Origin: Agapetus fuscipes
Taxonomy: Eukaryota > Arthropoda > Insecta > Trichoptera > Glossosomatidae
Assembly (NCBI GenBank): GCA_951799405.1
Contig: OX637361.1
Span: 10,948,170 to 11,012,169 of the forward strand
Reading direction: 5' to 3'
Length of the DNA: 64,000 nt
Below, in pieces: positions 29,489-39,808 of the stretch. Made by a program: the position numbers and the translations under genes. Position 1 is the first letter of the stretch; the number at the start of each line of letters is the position of its first letter. The notes under the pieces were generated by a model. It did not search any database. It was not told the origin of the DNA and saw only the letters and a list, made by a program, of their open reading frames with translations.

Positions 29489-29499
29489 AAGATGGCGCC
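29489..29499 (+). promoter_or_regulatory. YY1/Pho-type motif at RTE-1 5' end
   Basis: AAGATGGCGCC lies six bases from the inferred element start. The CAAGATGGC core is the binding motif of YY1 (Pho in insects). Such a site at the first bases of mammalian L1 sets its start point. The same role here is an inference. Confidence 0.4.
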
Positions 29500-29951
29500 T
29501 TTGGCGACACAGCGTGTGCTGTCAGATCCGCGATTGTTTTTTAAATAATAAATCAAATTAATTGTTTCGTAAAATAGTACATTTGAATTAATAATTAAGG
29601 ATAAATTACAATTTTTTACTTAATATATCATAACCCATAATACTCGTAATGAATGTAACGTTTTTGTGTAATTTGTGTTTTTAATCTGAATGACAAATAG
29701 TTTTATAGTTTTTTTTTTTTTTGTGACAATATAATTTTGCGGATTAATAATTTTAAATTTTTGACGATAATATGATATAAATATTTTAACTAATTTACTT
29801 TAAAGAATAATGGATTTTAATGTTGTGACCAATGCTTGTGACCGGTTAATGTGATAAAAATGATTTGTGTTCAAATTTTAATGTGTCAATATTTGATTTG
29901 AATTATTGGATTTTAACGTAATAATATAAATAATTTAATATAACTTAATAA

Positions 29952-32900
29952 ATGGTGCGATCTTATACGATCAATGAACTCCTAAGTCTGAGAAGACATA
30001 GCCCTGTCTGTCACATTGAAGTGAGCGATTGTGTGCGGAGGGTAGTGCAGGGACGGGGAGGACATGTCGTGGATAGTGCTGGGGGGAGGAGGCGCAAGCG
30101 TGGCAGGCGGGCGGGACGTCGCCTGTACTGCAGGCCACCAGCTGACAACTGCGAGGACGGCGCTGCACAGCACGAGAGGGGGCGCGCAGAGACTGACAAC
30201 CTCCGCCGCCCGGAAGCCGTGGGAGTGTCAAATGGCCTCTGTAGAGGCGTCAAAGCTGATTCTGTCAGGAAGGCTGAAGAAGTGTGCGAGCGACGAAAAG
30301 AATGTGTGAGAAGAAAGTATGCGAAGAAAGAGGAATGGAAGTTTGCAACGTGGAACGTGAGGGACTGGAATGACTGTAAAGAGAGGGAAATCTCAAATAT
30401 TATGAAAGAGAGAGGAATAAAAGTTCTTTGTGTGACTGAGACGAAAATGATAGGAGATGGAGAAAAGGAAATGGTAAATGGTGAATTTTTTGTATGGTGT
30501 GGGGTGAAAGATGGATACAAGAGACAGGGTGTAGGTGTTATCATTGATGAAAAAGCGAAAGGTTGTATTACTAAGTATGAAAGAGTCTCCCCGAGAATAT
30601 TGTTAGTGAGAATGAGATTTGGACGGATGAAAGTTCTACTGATTGCGTGCTACGCCCCAGTGGACTCGGAATGCAGGGTAGTGAAAGAAGAATTCTGGGA
30701 GAAAGTTAACATTGTTATGAGACAGAAAGAAGAGAATGAAAGAACGATTCTACTAGGAGATTTTAATGGATGGGTAGGTATGAGACAAGATGATAGCGAA
30801 AATGTGGTAGGACCGAGTGGTAAAGGTGTAGCCAATGATAACGGTAGAGCGCTAATAAGCCTATGTATGGAGCATAGACTCTTTACGTCGAATACCTGGT
30901 TCAACCACAAAAGTATACATTTGTATACGTGGCAGAACAGAGCGGGCAACCGTACAATTATTGACTACATCTGTGTGGATGAAAGAATGAGAGGGGATGT
31001 AAGAGACTCTCGAGTATACCGTGGAGCTGTGCTGAACACAGACCACTATTTGCTGTGCTCGAGAATAATGATAGGAGATGTAAAAAGAAGAGCACAAAAG
31101 GAATTGGTGAGTATGAAGCGAATAAAAGTTGAAAAAATGAATGATGTAAGTATAAAAGAAAAGTACAAATGTGAGATGAATGAAAGACTTAACCACGATG
31201 AGTTAAAAAAAACAAAAGAAGAAGGATGTGTTGAAAAAATGTGGTCAAAAATGAAAGAAAATATGATTGAATGTGCGAAATCTGTTTGTGGTGAAGCGAA
31301 GGTCTGTAAAAGAAGAGGTGATGCATGGTGGAATGACGAAGTGAGAGAAGCTATTGAACAGAAGAAGAATGCTTTTAATAGATGGCTGAATGATAGGAAA
31401 AATCAAGCTCTAGAAGAGATATATAAGCAAGCAAAACGAAGAGCCAAAACCGTTGTCTTTGAGAGTAAGATGAAAATAGAAAGTAAGGAAAATGAGAGAG
31501 CGCAGCAGAATTTCCTCACCAATAAAAAATCATTCTGGAGCTGGGTACGTGATAAAAACGAAAGTCGCGGATCAACCACCCCAGGCATTAAAAACGCTGA
31601 GGGAATCTTGCTGTGGGACGAAAGTGATGTAAGGAAGAGATGGAATGAATATTTTAAAAATTTATATGGCCAGGGCGAAAGAGACTATTATGATGTTGAA
31701 TATAATGACAGCGATGAAGAAATTGTGAAAGAGGATGTGATAATAAGTATAAAAGATCTGAAGAATGGAAAAGCTGCTGGGAATGATGGTGTGAATGCTG
31801 AGATGATCAAATGTGCTGGGGAGTGCATGGTTGAATGGATGTTTGAACTGTGCAAGATGTGTGTGAAAGAGAGTAAAGTGCCGATGGACTGGAAAAAGGC
31901 GGTCATTGTTCCTATCTACAAAGGAAAGGGTGACAAAAAGGACTGCCAAAATTTCAGGCCCATCAGTCTTCTCAGTATAGCTGGTAAAGTATTGTGTAAG
32001 GTTCTCATAAAAAAAGTGAGACTGTCTACCGGTCATGGGGTTTCTGATATCCAGACTGGCTTTATGCCAGGAAGAGGGTGTGTAGACCAGATCTTCACTC
32101 TCAGACAGATTGTTGAAAAACATCTGGCTGTGGGTCGGAAGGTCTACACGGCTTTTGTGGATCTCGAGAAGGCTTTTGACTCGGTGGACAGAGGTATGAT
32201 GTGGAAAGTACTCCTAAAGTACGGTGTGAACGGCAAGCTTCTGAATGGAATACGCGCCATCTATGAAAATAGTTTGGCGTGTGTAAGAGTGGATGGTAAA
32301 TGTAGCGAATGGTTTGATGTTTACAAGGGAGTACGACAGGGGTGTGTAATGAGTCCGTGGTTATTTAACATAATCATGGACAATTGTATGAAAGAAGCAG
32401 AAATTTCTCATTATGGTGTGAAAGTGGGTGAGACGAATGTTGGAGTTCTTCTCTATGCTGACGATGCCGTAGTGTTGGCTGATACAGCGGAGGAGCTCCA
32501 GATGATACTCACCAAAATGAATGATGCTTTTAGTAAGAACGGTTTAAAAGTGAATGCCAGTAAGACGAAAGTATTAGTGTTTGACAGGACTGAGGAATGC
32601 GAGGAAATTGAGATAAGACTGAATGAAACAAGAGTGGAGGTCGTGAAAGAATTTGATTATCTGGGAAGCAAGTTTGAGTCGAATGGGAAATTGACGAAAG
32701 AATTGGAAAAGCGTGCTAGTAGAGGAAGAAGTGTAATGGGAACGATTGGAAGAATTGCAAGAAATAGGAAACTTACGAAGAATATGAGATTGGCGGTCCA
32801 CAATGGTATATTGGTTCCGACATTGATGTATGGAAGTGAGGCGTGGACAGTTAATGAATGTGAGCTGAGTAAAGTATGTACGGTTGAAATGGCTTATCTG

Positions 32901-33275
32901 AGAGCAATGGCTGGAAAAACACTGAATGATAGAGTACGTAATGATTGGGTGATGAACGAGTGTGGTATAAAAGAGAATATGAGAATGAAAGTACAAAAAA
33001 GTACGATGAGATGGTTCGGACATCTCGAAAGAATGGATGATGAACGACTAACGAAGAAAGTGTACAAAGGAAATGTCAGAGGAAAGCGCGGAAGGGGAAG
33101 GCCGAGGAAAGAATGGTTAGACCAAATAGGTGAGATTGCGAAAGAATGGAACCTGCAGAGTGAAAATAAGAGAAGAGTATGTATGAAAAAGGTGATGAAT
33201 ATTGAGGAAATGAAAGTGGTTTGTAAGGACAGAAAAAAGTGGAGGCGCATCTGCGGAGGTACCGGCCACCCCTAG
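29952..33275 (+). CDS. RTE-1 endonuclease-reverse transcriptase ORF
   Basis: An intact 1107-residue protein that would nick target DNA and prime reverse transcription of its own RNA. Residues 1-128 are basic and unrelated to known domains. The apurinic-type endonuclease spans about 131-372 with N135 (TWNV), E163 (VTETK), D270 and N272 (GDFNG), D338 (IDYI) and D364-H365 (TDHY). The RT spans about 640-880 with FVDLEKAFD (735-743), GVRQGCVMSPWLFN (793-806) and YADD (835-838). The C-terminus has WFGHLERM and GRGRPRKEWLDQI. All catalytic residues are present. The stop TAG lies inside the conserved GCCACCCCTAG terminus. The true start codon is uncertain. Confidence 0.92.
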   Translation: MVRSYTINELLSLRRHSPVCHIEVSDCVRRVVQGRGGHVVDSAGGRRRKRGRRAGRRLYCRPPADNCEDGAAQHERGRAETDNLRRPEAVGVSNGLCRGVKADSVRKAEEVCERRKECVRRKYAKKEEWKFATWNVRDWNDCKEREISNIMKERGIKVLCVTETKMIGDGEKEMVNGEFFVWCGVKDGYKRQGVGVIIDEKAKGCITKYERVSPRILLVRMRFGRMKVLLIACYAPVDSECRVVKEEFWEKVNIVMRQKEENERTILLGDFNGWVGMRQDDSENVVGPSGKGVANDNGRALISLCMEHRLFTSNTWFNHKSIHLYTWQNRAGNRTIIDYICVDERMRGDVRDSRVYRGAVLNTDHYLLCSRIMIGDVKRRAQKELVSMKRIKVEKMNDVSIKEKYKCEMNERLNHDELKKTKEEGCVEKMWSKMKENMIECAKSVCGEAKVCKRRGDAWWNDEVREAIEQKKNAFNRWLNDRKNQALEEIYKQAKRRAKTVVFESKMKIESKENERAQQNFLTNKKSFWSWVRDKNESRGSTTPGIKNAEGILLWDESDVRKRWNEYFKNLYGQGERDYYDVEYNDSDEEIVKEDVIISIKDLKNGKAAGNDGVNAEMIKCAGECMVEWMFELCKMCVKESKVPMDWKKAVIVPIYKGKGDKKDCQNFRPISLLSIAGKVLCKVLIKKVRLSTGHGVSDIQTGFMPGRGCVDQIFTLRQIVEKHLAVGRKVYTAFVDLEKAFDSVDRGMMWKVLLKYGVNGKLLNGIRAIYENSLACVRVDGKCSEWFDVYKGVRQGCVMSPWLFNIIMDNCMKEAEISHYGVKVGETNVGVLLYADDAVVLADTAEELQMILTKMNDAFSKNGLKVNASKTKVLVFDRTEECEEIEIRLNETRVEVVKEFDYLGSKFESNGKLTKELEKRASRGRSVMGTIGRIARNRKLTKNMRLAVHNGILVPTLMYGSEAWTVNECELSKVCTVEMAYLRAMAGKTLNDRVRNDWVMNECGIKENMRMKVQKSTMRWFGHLERMDDERLTKKVYKGNVRGKRGRGRPRKEWLDQIGEIAKEWNLQSENKRRVCMKKVMNIEEMKVVCKDRKKWRRICGGTGHP

Positions 33276-33308
33276 TGGAACGGCGGCAGGATACAGTAAC
33301 AGTAACAG

Positions 33309-33608
33309 ATGGTACCTTATTTTTTTTTTTAATAATGATCAATACAAGCCGGTGTAACATCGAGTTACTCTGTACTCTAGACGCGCGTCGTGAGTGAGTA
33401 ATCTTAAAAGTTTGCATATTTTTTTGAAATGCACAATATTTTTTAATAAAATAAAATTAAATACTTGATGAATCTATATATTTTTTGAAAGATTAACCAT
33501 TGTTAATGATATTTTTTTTATAAAATATTATTTTATTCTAAATTTATTTCAGATACTCACACTTTTGATGATTTTCTTCATTTCTAAGGATTTAACGTCT
33601 TGTATATA
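33309..33608. other. A+T-rich spacer
   Basis: Immediate 3' flank of RTE-1; nothing recognised. Confidence 0.4.
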
Positions 33609-33965
33609 CCGGTCGATAGCTCAGTTGGTAGAGTGCTTGCATTCTACCCCGTGAGCTCGGGTTCGAATCCCACCGAGGAGGGTGTCAGAAATGATTTCCT
33701 ATTTCGATTTTTTTTTCAAACCCAATAATAAAAATACCAGCAAGGTTTTCTCAGCCTCCATAAGAAATGAGTAACAGCCCCTCGGGAGCTGGGAAACCCC
33801 CACTTCAACTGAAGTGGTTGGCGTAAGGCCGGCCCCCTTACCTGTAAAATTAAATAGGTTCAACTCGTGACCATGTGACCCCTTCGGGGATAACGCGGTT
33901 ACACTATATGTGTAGCTTAAAAGTTACACTATATGTGTAGCTTAGTTGCGTTAGTTGCGTTGCGT
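33609..33965 (+). mobile_element. SINE-B, full length
   Basis: Head CCGGTCGATAGCTCAGTTGG and B-box GGGTTCGAATCCCACC. The end is duplicated: TTACACTATATGTGTAGCTT occurs twice, then TTAGTTGCG repeats. Confidence 0.9.
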
Positions 33966-34332
33966 ATGAAAATTGATAGATACGTATTTTTTTTAAATAA
34001 TATTTTATTTTTCCGCATGGAATATTAATGTTCGATGGCTTTCTTTTTTTCCATCGAGTTACCTTCTGAGAAAAATCACCCTTCGCCACTGCTACCTACC
34101 TACCTTCTTAATAATAAATACGCAGAAAAAAATTAAAATACAGATTTTAAGGTATTAAGTACGCAAATGAAACGGTTTCATTCATGCTTTTCTTTTCAAA
34201 TATATTATTTTGTAACAAAATACAAAAATTAAATGTTACCATAATTGGAATAAGTGCATGATAACAGAAATCAAATGTACACAGACGTACTAAAAAAATG
34301 GCAAATATTATTATTTCATTCATGTTTTACTA
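33966..34332. other. A+T-rich spacer with a MITE-6-like end
   Basis: CACCCTTCGCCACTG at about 34079-34093 is the terminal sequence of MITE-6, but the adjoining interior differs. No gene seen. Confidence 0.4.
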
Positions 34333-34588
34333 CTCGCTCCCCCAGTTCTTGTTTATCGTATACGCCAATCTTGTCAAATATGACTTTTTCATGCAGCTGT
34401 CTTAAGAATCAAATTCTACACAATCTGAGCTAAGAAAAACCGTAAAACTCTATAATGTGAAGGTTCTTTTGAATATTTTTTAAATAAATTTCTTGTTTTC
34501 ATAGACACATTTGTCCAGCACACATGCAAGCATTGCTCATGTAAAATTTTCTCAATGGCGTATACGATAAACAAGAACTAAGGCAGCG
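34333..34588 (-). mobile_element. MITE-1 copy c
   Basis: CTCGCTCCCCCAGTTCTTGT to AAGAACTAAGGCAGCG, in opposite orientation to copy b and with the same interior. TA borders both ends. Confidence 0.85.
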
Positions 34589-35089
34589 TACTGTAACATT
34601 ATTTTTGTTAATAAAAATCAACAAAACGTCACGGCAATATTTCAGTGGGGTTTTTTTTTACATCTTATGCGTTTGTTGAAATAAAAGCGACCCAATCAGA
34701 CATTTACCGCCGAAGTTACTCACATAGCGTGACCAGGACTAATGAAATTACCGCCAAACACGCGATTTTTGTCACAAAATTGTAAATTTGGATCCAAACA
34801 ATCAAATCACATGAAAAAGAATGCGAAACGAAAATTAGTCAATGCAAGGAAATCGTATCGGGAAATTTAATTTACAATGAAAAGCTATTTTTCGTACACA
34901 ATTGCTGTAATTTTGTTTATTAATTGCGTAATCGGATCGGCACAAATTCCATAGACAACAAGAAAAAATGCGTCACACATCTGGTTTGTTTGGGAGGGGA
35001 AAACTTCAATATTTTTATTAGTTGCTAATTCACATAGATCTATAACGTTTTCCCCTGATTAATAAATCTCATTTCAAATTTCAGTCCAC
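34589..35089. other. A+T-rich spacer
   Basis: No recognised gene or repeat. Confidence 0.4.
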
Positions 35090-35171
35090 TAACAATTGTT
35101 TGGAGGATGCTGCTTAGCAAGAGCACTGTTCCCGACGCTGATAAATGGAACTGAAGCATGGATATTAAGTT
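35090..35171 (+). mobile_element. RTE fragment, plus
   Basis: The frame reads ALFPTLINGTEAWILS, equivalent to the LVPTLMYGSEAWTV segment of RTE-1. Confidence 0.55.
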
Positions 35172-35405
35172 TTAATAATAAAGTTGCACAAATATAGTAC
35201 CATTCAAAACTCATATCAAATGCATGCCCACAAACAGACACGTATAAATTCGCGCATACAAATGGTGAATGTGTACTAACAAATTAAAATCCAAACCTCA
35301 AATTTATATACACCCTGTAACTTTTTCAAACAGGAGTGACATTGCCAAAATGAACCATTTATTACAGTATGGGTGGTCAGCCTCTTATTAACCTATAAAT
35401 CAAGG
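35172..35405 (-). repeat. R245 copy, minus
   Basis: TAATAATAAAGTTGCACAAA to CCTATAAATCAAGGAA, with a small gap in the TTCCCTGAAACAGG region. The spacer 35406-35735 holds nothing recognised. Confidence 0.8.
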
Positions 35406-35735
35406 AATTGTGATAGAGGAAATTACTCGATATTATACTGAATTTCAGGTAATACTAATAGAATTAGGGAAAGGCCAGAAAAACGTTAGATATAAGGAAA
35501 TATATCAACACAAAAAATTGAGGAATATCCGAAGGTACGAAAAAACACCAGCTTTTTGTATTCCAACCCCAAATGAACATCTGATAGAGTTACAAATACT
35601 GGCATCGAAAACATTGCCGAAATGCTTAACCAGTTCAAAAATGTCCTCAATTTAATATATCTTCCATTAATACATCATTTACTTGATTCTAAAGGCGTTT
35701 CTATATTATTTCCCTGTACATATCGAGACTATCGA

Positions 35736-36000
35736 ACTGCGTGGCATTTAGGGGTAGAGCGGGTTGTCTTGCGGCTCGGAGCGACCAATGGTTTGTTTCT
35801 GGGACTCCATCCTAACGACGAATCAAAGTTCAGGCTACGACGAGCGTTGGGCGAGTGCGTGCCGTTGCTTGGTAACGCCGGCGCATGCGCAGTGAGCAGG
35901 TTGGGACCACCCCTAAGCGGGGGCTGTGATGAGGGGGGAGATACCCTCCACCCTTCAGTTCCACCCCATTCCCCTCCCACTGCGAAGGGGGTGGATTCTT
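35736..36000. promoter_or_regulatory. GC-rich island with RFX X-box and NRF-1-type site
   Basis: GTTGCTTGGTAAC at 35864-35876 fits the RFX X-box consensus exactly. GGCGCATGCGCA at 35880-35891 fits the NRF-1 (Ewg in insects) palindrome. The island is unlike any repeat here. X-boxes mark promoters of ciliary genes in animals. No downstream exon could be identified. Confidence 0.4.
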
Positions 36001-36049
36001 GAAATGCTGTCTTTGAAAGTAAAATTCGTTTTAAATATCGACGGTTGTA

Positions 36050-36330
36050 AGCGCGTTCTTATACGTTTCTGCTCGTGTGAATGCATTTAATATTAATCTC
36101 AAATGTAATGTAATATAACATACCTGAGGATGAGCATATTGGTCGAAAACGTTAGTAGCTAATCTAAAATTTAATTTTTAAATTTATGATATTTTTGTGA
36201 AATATAAACAGTGTTTTAAAGTTAATAAGGTGTTATTTATTCATATAAAAATCGAAAAAACATGAATTTTCACAGTGTTAATACACAAACCATAAAAAAT
36301 ATAATATAACATAGATTATAGATTATACAC
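36050..36330 (+). repeat. R245 3' part, split by a ribozyme-like element
   Basis: TTGTAAGCGCGTTCTTATAC, GAATGCATTTAATATTAATC up to TAATATAACAT (36121), then the insert, then TAATATAACATAGATTATAG from 36302. Confidence 0.7.
36122..36301 (+). mobile_element. Retrozyme/Penelope-like short element, copy 2
   Basis: A 180-bp insert with an exact 11-bp target duplication TAATATAACAT (36111-36121, 36302-36312). It begins at the core itself (ACCTGAGGATGAGC, then GGTCGAAAACGTT) and ends ATTTTCACAGTGTTAATACA, CAAACCATAAAAAATATA. Stem II of the core is poor. The 3' end is the same as in copy 1. Confidence 0.65.
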
Positions 36331-36364
36331 CATAATGATTTGCAACTTTGATACACTGTTTCAT

Positions 36365-36430
36365 GAATCACTGTTTCAGGTTCTTCAACCAAGATGTTCT
36401 TCATAGACCTGGAGCTCGTCTTTCCTCAAT
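36365..36430 (-). mobile_element. RTE-family relic, minus
   Basis: CACTGTTTCAGGTTCTTCAA..CTTCATAGACCTGGAGCTCG matches 24709-24765. Short and decayed. Confidence 0.4.
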
Positions 36431-37240
36431 TCTTCTTTTTATTTTTTTTGTTTAATTCATTTACATTTTTGTTTAACTTTTTTTTGTTTGCACATACTAA
36501 ATGTATCTTAATTAAGTAATTTTGATACAATATGGATTAATTATTAGTCCTTCATTACTTTACAAAAAAGATAAACATTTAGAATCTATTAAAAGGCTTA
36601 TATCTGAGTCAGGAGTAAACCCTAGAACATAAAAGAGTAAATTATGAAACCTTCAGATAATAGCACCAAAGCCTATTTATGGCTGCAGCATCTAAAGAAA
36701 AAATAGCCAAGATGATCGACAATCTAAGATTTAAGTGGCAGTAAACGAAGAACTTCATGGATGCCAGAAGTCGATGGACGTTGAAGATAAAATTTGTAAG
36801 AATTCATTGAAATTGACCTAATACAAGGAGTAAATTAAACTTTGAGAGATAAAGTGACAAAAATAACTGCAAGCATTGACATCTGTGTATCACTTTTGAA
36901 CTAAAACAACCTAATGGAAATCAATTATGAAGAAATAATCCATACAAGCAATTAGACATCGACACCTGTCATAAATGCTAACTAAAATAACCTCACGGAT
37001 ACCCGGAGCACATGAAATATGAGGAGGTAAATGAAAGATTTATTTCTAAGGAAATGTCACAAGGTATACCTGTACTGTTCATTTCATTCATAATGTCGAT
37101 AGGTATAACGTTAAATCATGCATTTAAAAATCTGAATTAAATTCAGTACGCAATAACAAAATATTTAAAACAAAAAGTAATAATAAGTATTACCTATTAA
37201 TAATGTTTTTTTTAATAAAATATTAATTGTTACGTTCATA
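36431..37240. other. A+T-rich spacer
   Basis: No recognised gene. A short local duplication (GGAGCACATGAAATATGAGG near 37005, GGAGCTCATGAAATTGAAGA near 37323) is visible. Confidence 0.35.
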
Positions 37241-37254
37241 CTTGCGGTTTGTCG

Positions 37255-37320
37255 GAGGACGCTGGTTTGTTTACATTTTAACATCCAATCAGCGTCGACC
37301 TGCAATGACGTCACAAATAC
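37255..37320. promoter_or_regulatory. CCAAT box plus CRE palindrome
   Basis: CCAATCAGCG at about 37285 and TGACGTCA at 37306-37313 lie 20 bases apart, a promoter-like pairing. No transcript start or exon is evident nearby. Confidence 0.2.
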
Positions 37321-37330
37321 CAGGAGCTCA

Positions 37331-38129
37331 TGAAATTGAAGAGGTACATGACTGATTTATATCTAACGATAAAAATGCAAGGTATGTCGCAATTGCATGC
37401 ATATTTACTAAAAAAACATTATAAATGCACTTATTGTTGTTTCAAAAAAATTCAATATACTTAGGTACCTATAAACTGTTTATTTAAAGGATTTGAAGTA
37501 AGAAAAAGCAGTATTTATTGCTGTTTTGAATTTACAAAATAAACTGAAACGATCATACTCTTGTAGATGTTGATAGTTTATCCTAGGACGCTATGACGTG
37601 TTTTGACACTTGCATTGTTGTCAAAATATTGAGTTGGAAGTCGTTTTTGTTTAAAGAATAATAAAGCATAAATCGGGTCGGTTTTTTAGTGAAAATAAGT
37701 GCTATATAAGAAGTTAACTTTTGTGAATCTTTTAAAGATAATATGAAAGTTGTCCATGTAAAAATAAAGGCGTAGTGTCCATTAGAAGTTTGTTGAATTG
37801 ACAATTGAAATCGACACACTAACTAAAGTTCTAACTGCCGAGAGGACGAAAAACAATAAAAAATTAATAACTCGAACGATGGATTATAATGGTTGTTGGT
37901 TCAGAAGTGCATGATAACACATAAGAAGGTGCGGCGGAAGTTTTTTTTTGGTAATAACGCCTGTATTAAAAAGAAACATCAAAACTGGAAAACATGTCAA
38001 GACACTTTGAAATTAAAACCAAAGCTGCTTGTTATTCAAATTATAGACCAGTTAAATGTGGATGATCTATTTGGTGAGCGTTATTTTCCTCTGAATCTCT
38101 TGAAATTTCTAATAGAGGAGTATAAGTTA
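37331..38129. other. A+T-rich spacer
   Basis: An 82-codon plus frame at 37893-38141 has no recognised domain and runs up to a LINE relic. Confidence 0.35.
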
Positions 38130-38240
38130 ATGGTGCTGTGATCAACAACATACGAAATGCTGAAGACACCATAATTTTGGCAGAGAGTTTACCGGACCTC
38201 CAAGAACTACTGAAAAAGGTAGATATAGCTGGATTTGCTT
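38130..38240 (+). mobile_element. LINE reverse transcriptase relic
   Basis: Frame INNIRNAEDTIILAESLPDL then QELLKKV corresponds to the YADD motif region of RTE-like RTs, with YADD decayed to NAED. Confidence 0.55.
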
Positions 38241-38259
38241 ACTGTTTTTTATACTGTTT

Positions 38260-38385
38260 TTTCACAAGCAGAGGCACGTGTAAGTAATCTCAGCAACTCT
38301 TACCACTTTCCCTGAAGTAGGCGTAACATTGGAAAAAGTAAACCAATTTTAACTGTATGGTTAGTCAGCCTCATACCAATCAAAC
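38260..38385 (-). repeat. R245 fragment, minus
   Basis: ACAAGCAGAGGCACGTGTAA, then CAGCAACTCTTACCACTTTC to GTTAGTCAGCCTCATACCAA, with the middle deleted. Confidence 0.65.
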
Positions 38386-38454
38386 AAAAAAGTAAGTAAA
38401 CACAACAGAAAAGCAAACAAGCAAAAAATTAAATTAAAATTAACATTAGTTGCC

Positions 38455-38560
38455 AACATTGCAGATAAACCACCATTGTTTCCGATTTTTGCGTATGTAT
38501 TTCTTTCATTTAATTCAGATTCATTATCTTTTTGATGCAAGCTTCTTCATTCTTTTCCCC
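38455..38560 (-). mobile_element. RTE-2 fragment, minus
   Basis: Reversed coding sequence of the RTE-2 C-terminus (compare 62835-62945): CATTTAATTCAGATTCATTA, TTTTTGATGCAAGCTTC. Confidence 0.6.
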
Positions 38561-38561
38561 T

Positions 38562-38735
38562 CAGGTGTTAGACCACTCGGACGTCCCAGGATGCGGTGGG
38601 CAGACAACGTCGAAGCCGACGTCGAAGTTCTGGGAGTGAGGAGACCATGGAGGGAAGCAGCACAAGACAGAGAGTCCTGGAGGATTGTGGTGCGGGAGGC
38701 CCTGAGCCTTCAAGGCTTACTATGAGCCGAAGAAA
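38562..38735 (+). mobile_element. RTE-3 C-terminal fragment
   Basis: Open frame GVRPLGRPRMRWADNVEADV, EVLGVRRPWREAAQDRESWR, IVVREALSLQGLL, ending at TGA/TAG near 38725. This is the conserved C-terminus of another RTE-type family; relatives lie at 43378 and 58325. Confidence 0.7.
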
Positions 38736-38849
38736 CTCTAAAAAAACTTTTATTTTGCCATGGATTTTCAATAAATAATTTAAAATTTAAAAATGATCAA
38801 CCAAGTTTTTTAATCGATAAGGAACTAATATTATCAATGGATTACATTA

Positions 38850-39472
38850 ATTGGACATTTAGAGAGAATGAATGAGGAAAGACTGACGAAGAAAGTGTAT
38901 GCTGCAAGAATTGATGGATGTCGTGGAAGAGGAAGACCGAGAAAGGTATGGATGGACCAAATTTTCGAAATAGCGAGTGAATGGGATATCCAGAGTCATA
39001 ATAAAAGGAGGACTTGTATGAAAAAGGTTATGACTCTGGATGAAATGAAAGAAGTATGCAAGGACAGGAAGAAGTGGCGGCTAATCTGCAATGCTGATTT
39101 GTAATGTTGGTTTATTAGTTTGCTACATTTTTTGCATAAGAAATTTTTGACTTTTTTTGTATAGATTTATTTTTAAGATTTTGTTGTATTTTTATACTTA
39201 AAGTTTATTTATTACTCGTATTCCTTGACTTATAGGTTGGTATGAGGCTGACCACCCATACTGTAAAAAATGGTTCACTTTGCCAATGTCACCCCTGTTT
39301 CAGGGAATGTCGGCAAGAGTTGCAGGGCTTATGTTCATTTGAGGTTTGGATTTTATTTGTAAGTACACAATCAGCATTTGTAAGCGCGAACTACACGTGT
39401 TTGTTAGTGGGCATGCATCTGAGAGCTTTGAATTAATATATCCTTGCAACTTAGATTATAGATTATAGACAT
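38850..39472 (+). mobile_element. RTE-2 3' end with R245
   Basis: 5'-truncated copy. Coding sequence runs from FGHLERMNEERLTKKVYAAR to a stop at 39102-39104, then the same 118-bp 3' UTR, then R245 (39223-39460) and ATTATAG units. It is very close to the 20.3 kb copy. Confidence 0.9.
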
Positions 39473-39475
39473 ACT

Positions 39476-39808
39476 TTAAGCAATTTTTTTTCATACTTTT
39501 GTACCACAGATATTAAATTATTTTTCCATACGTTTTTCAGTGGTATCTTTTACGTACGCGCTTAAGAGTAGGGCACCATTTCGCATTTGCATGACGCGGC
39601 TAGACAGGGTACAATATCGGAAATGGAACTCTGTACAAAATAAAATGTATTTTAATATTATAACAACGAATAATTATTACTAAAAACAATATGGGAAAAC
39701 TAGCTCAAATTAAAACATATGTTTTTGTTTAACTTTATTTTATTTGATCCCTAATAATATTATGATATATTATTTGATGACCTCTCTTTTTGTGTGAATC
39801 ACAACTAG
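39476..39808. other. A+T-rich spacer
   Basis: No recognised feature. Confidence 0.35.

Larger units (their letters stand above)
29483..33308 (+). mobile_element. RTE-1, apparently full-length RTE-type LINE
   Basis: The element starts GGCCGCAAGATGGCGCCTTT and has about 470 bp of 5' UTR, one long ORF, a 33-bp 3' UTR and an ACAGTA tandem end. ATGGT on both sides (29478-29482, 33309-33313) may be the target duplication, though five bases is weak evidence. Very short 3' UTRs ending in tandem repeats are characteristic of the RTE clade. It is the only autonomous-looking element in the window and could mobilise the many RTE fragments with the same GCCACCCCTAG end. Confidence 0.8.

Noticed and set aside
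30011..30544. 177-codon minus-strand frame
   Set aside because: It lies antisense to the intact RTE-1 ORF and is a by-product of that frame's codon use, as are the other minus frames across 29.9-33.4 kb.
35622..36002. 126-codon frame over the GC island
   Set aside because: No recognisable domain; open frames are expected by chance in GC-rich sequence with few stop codons.
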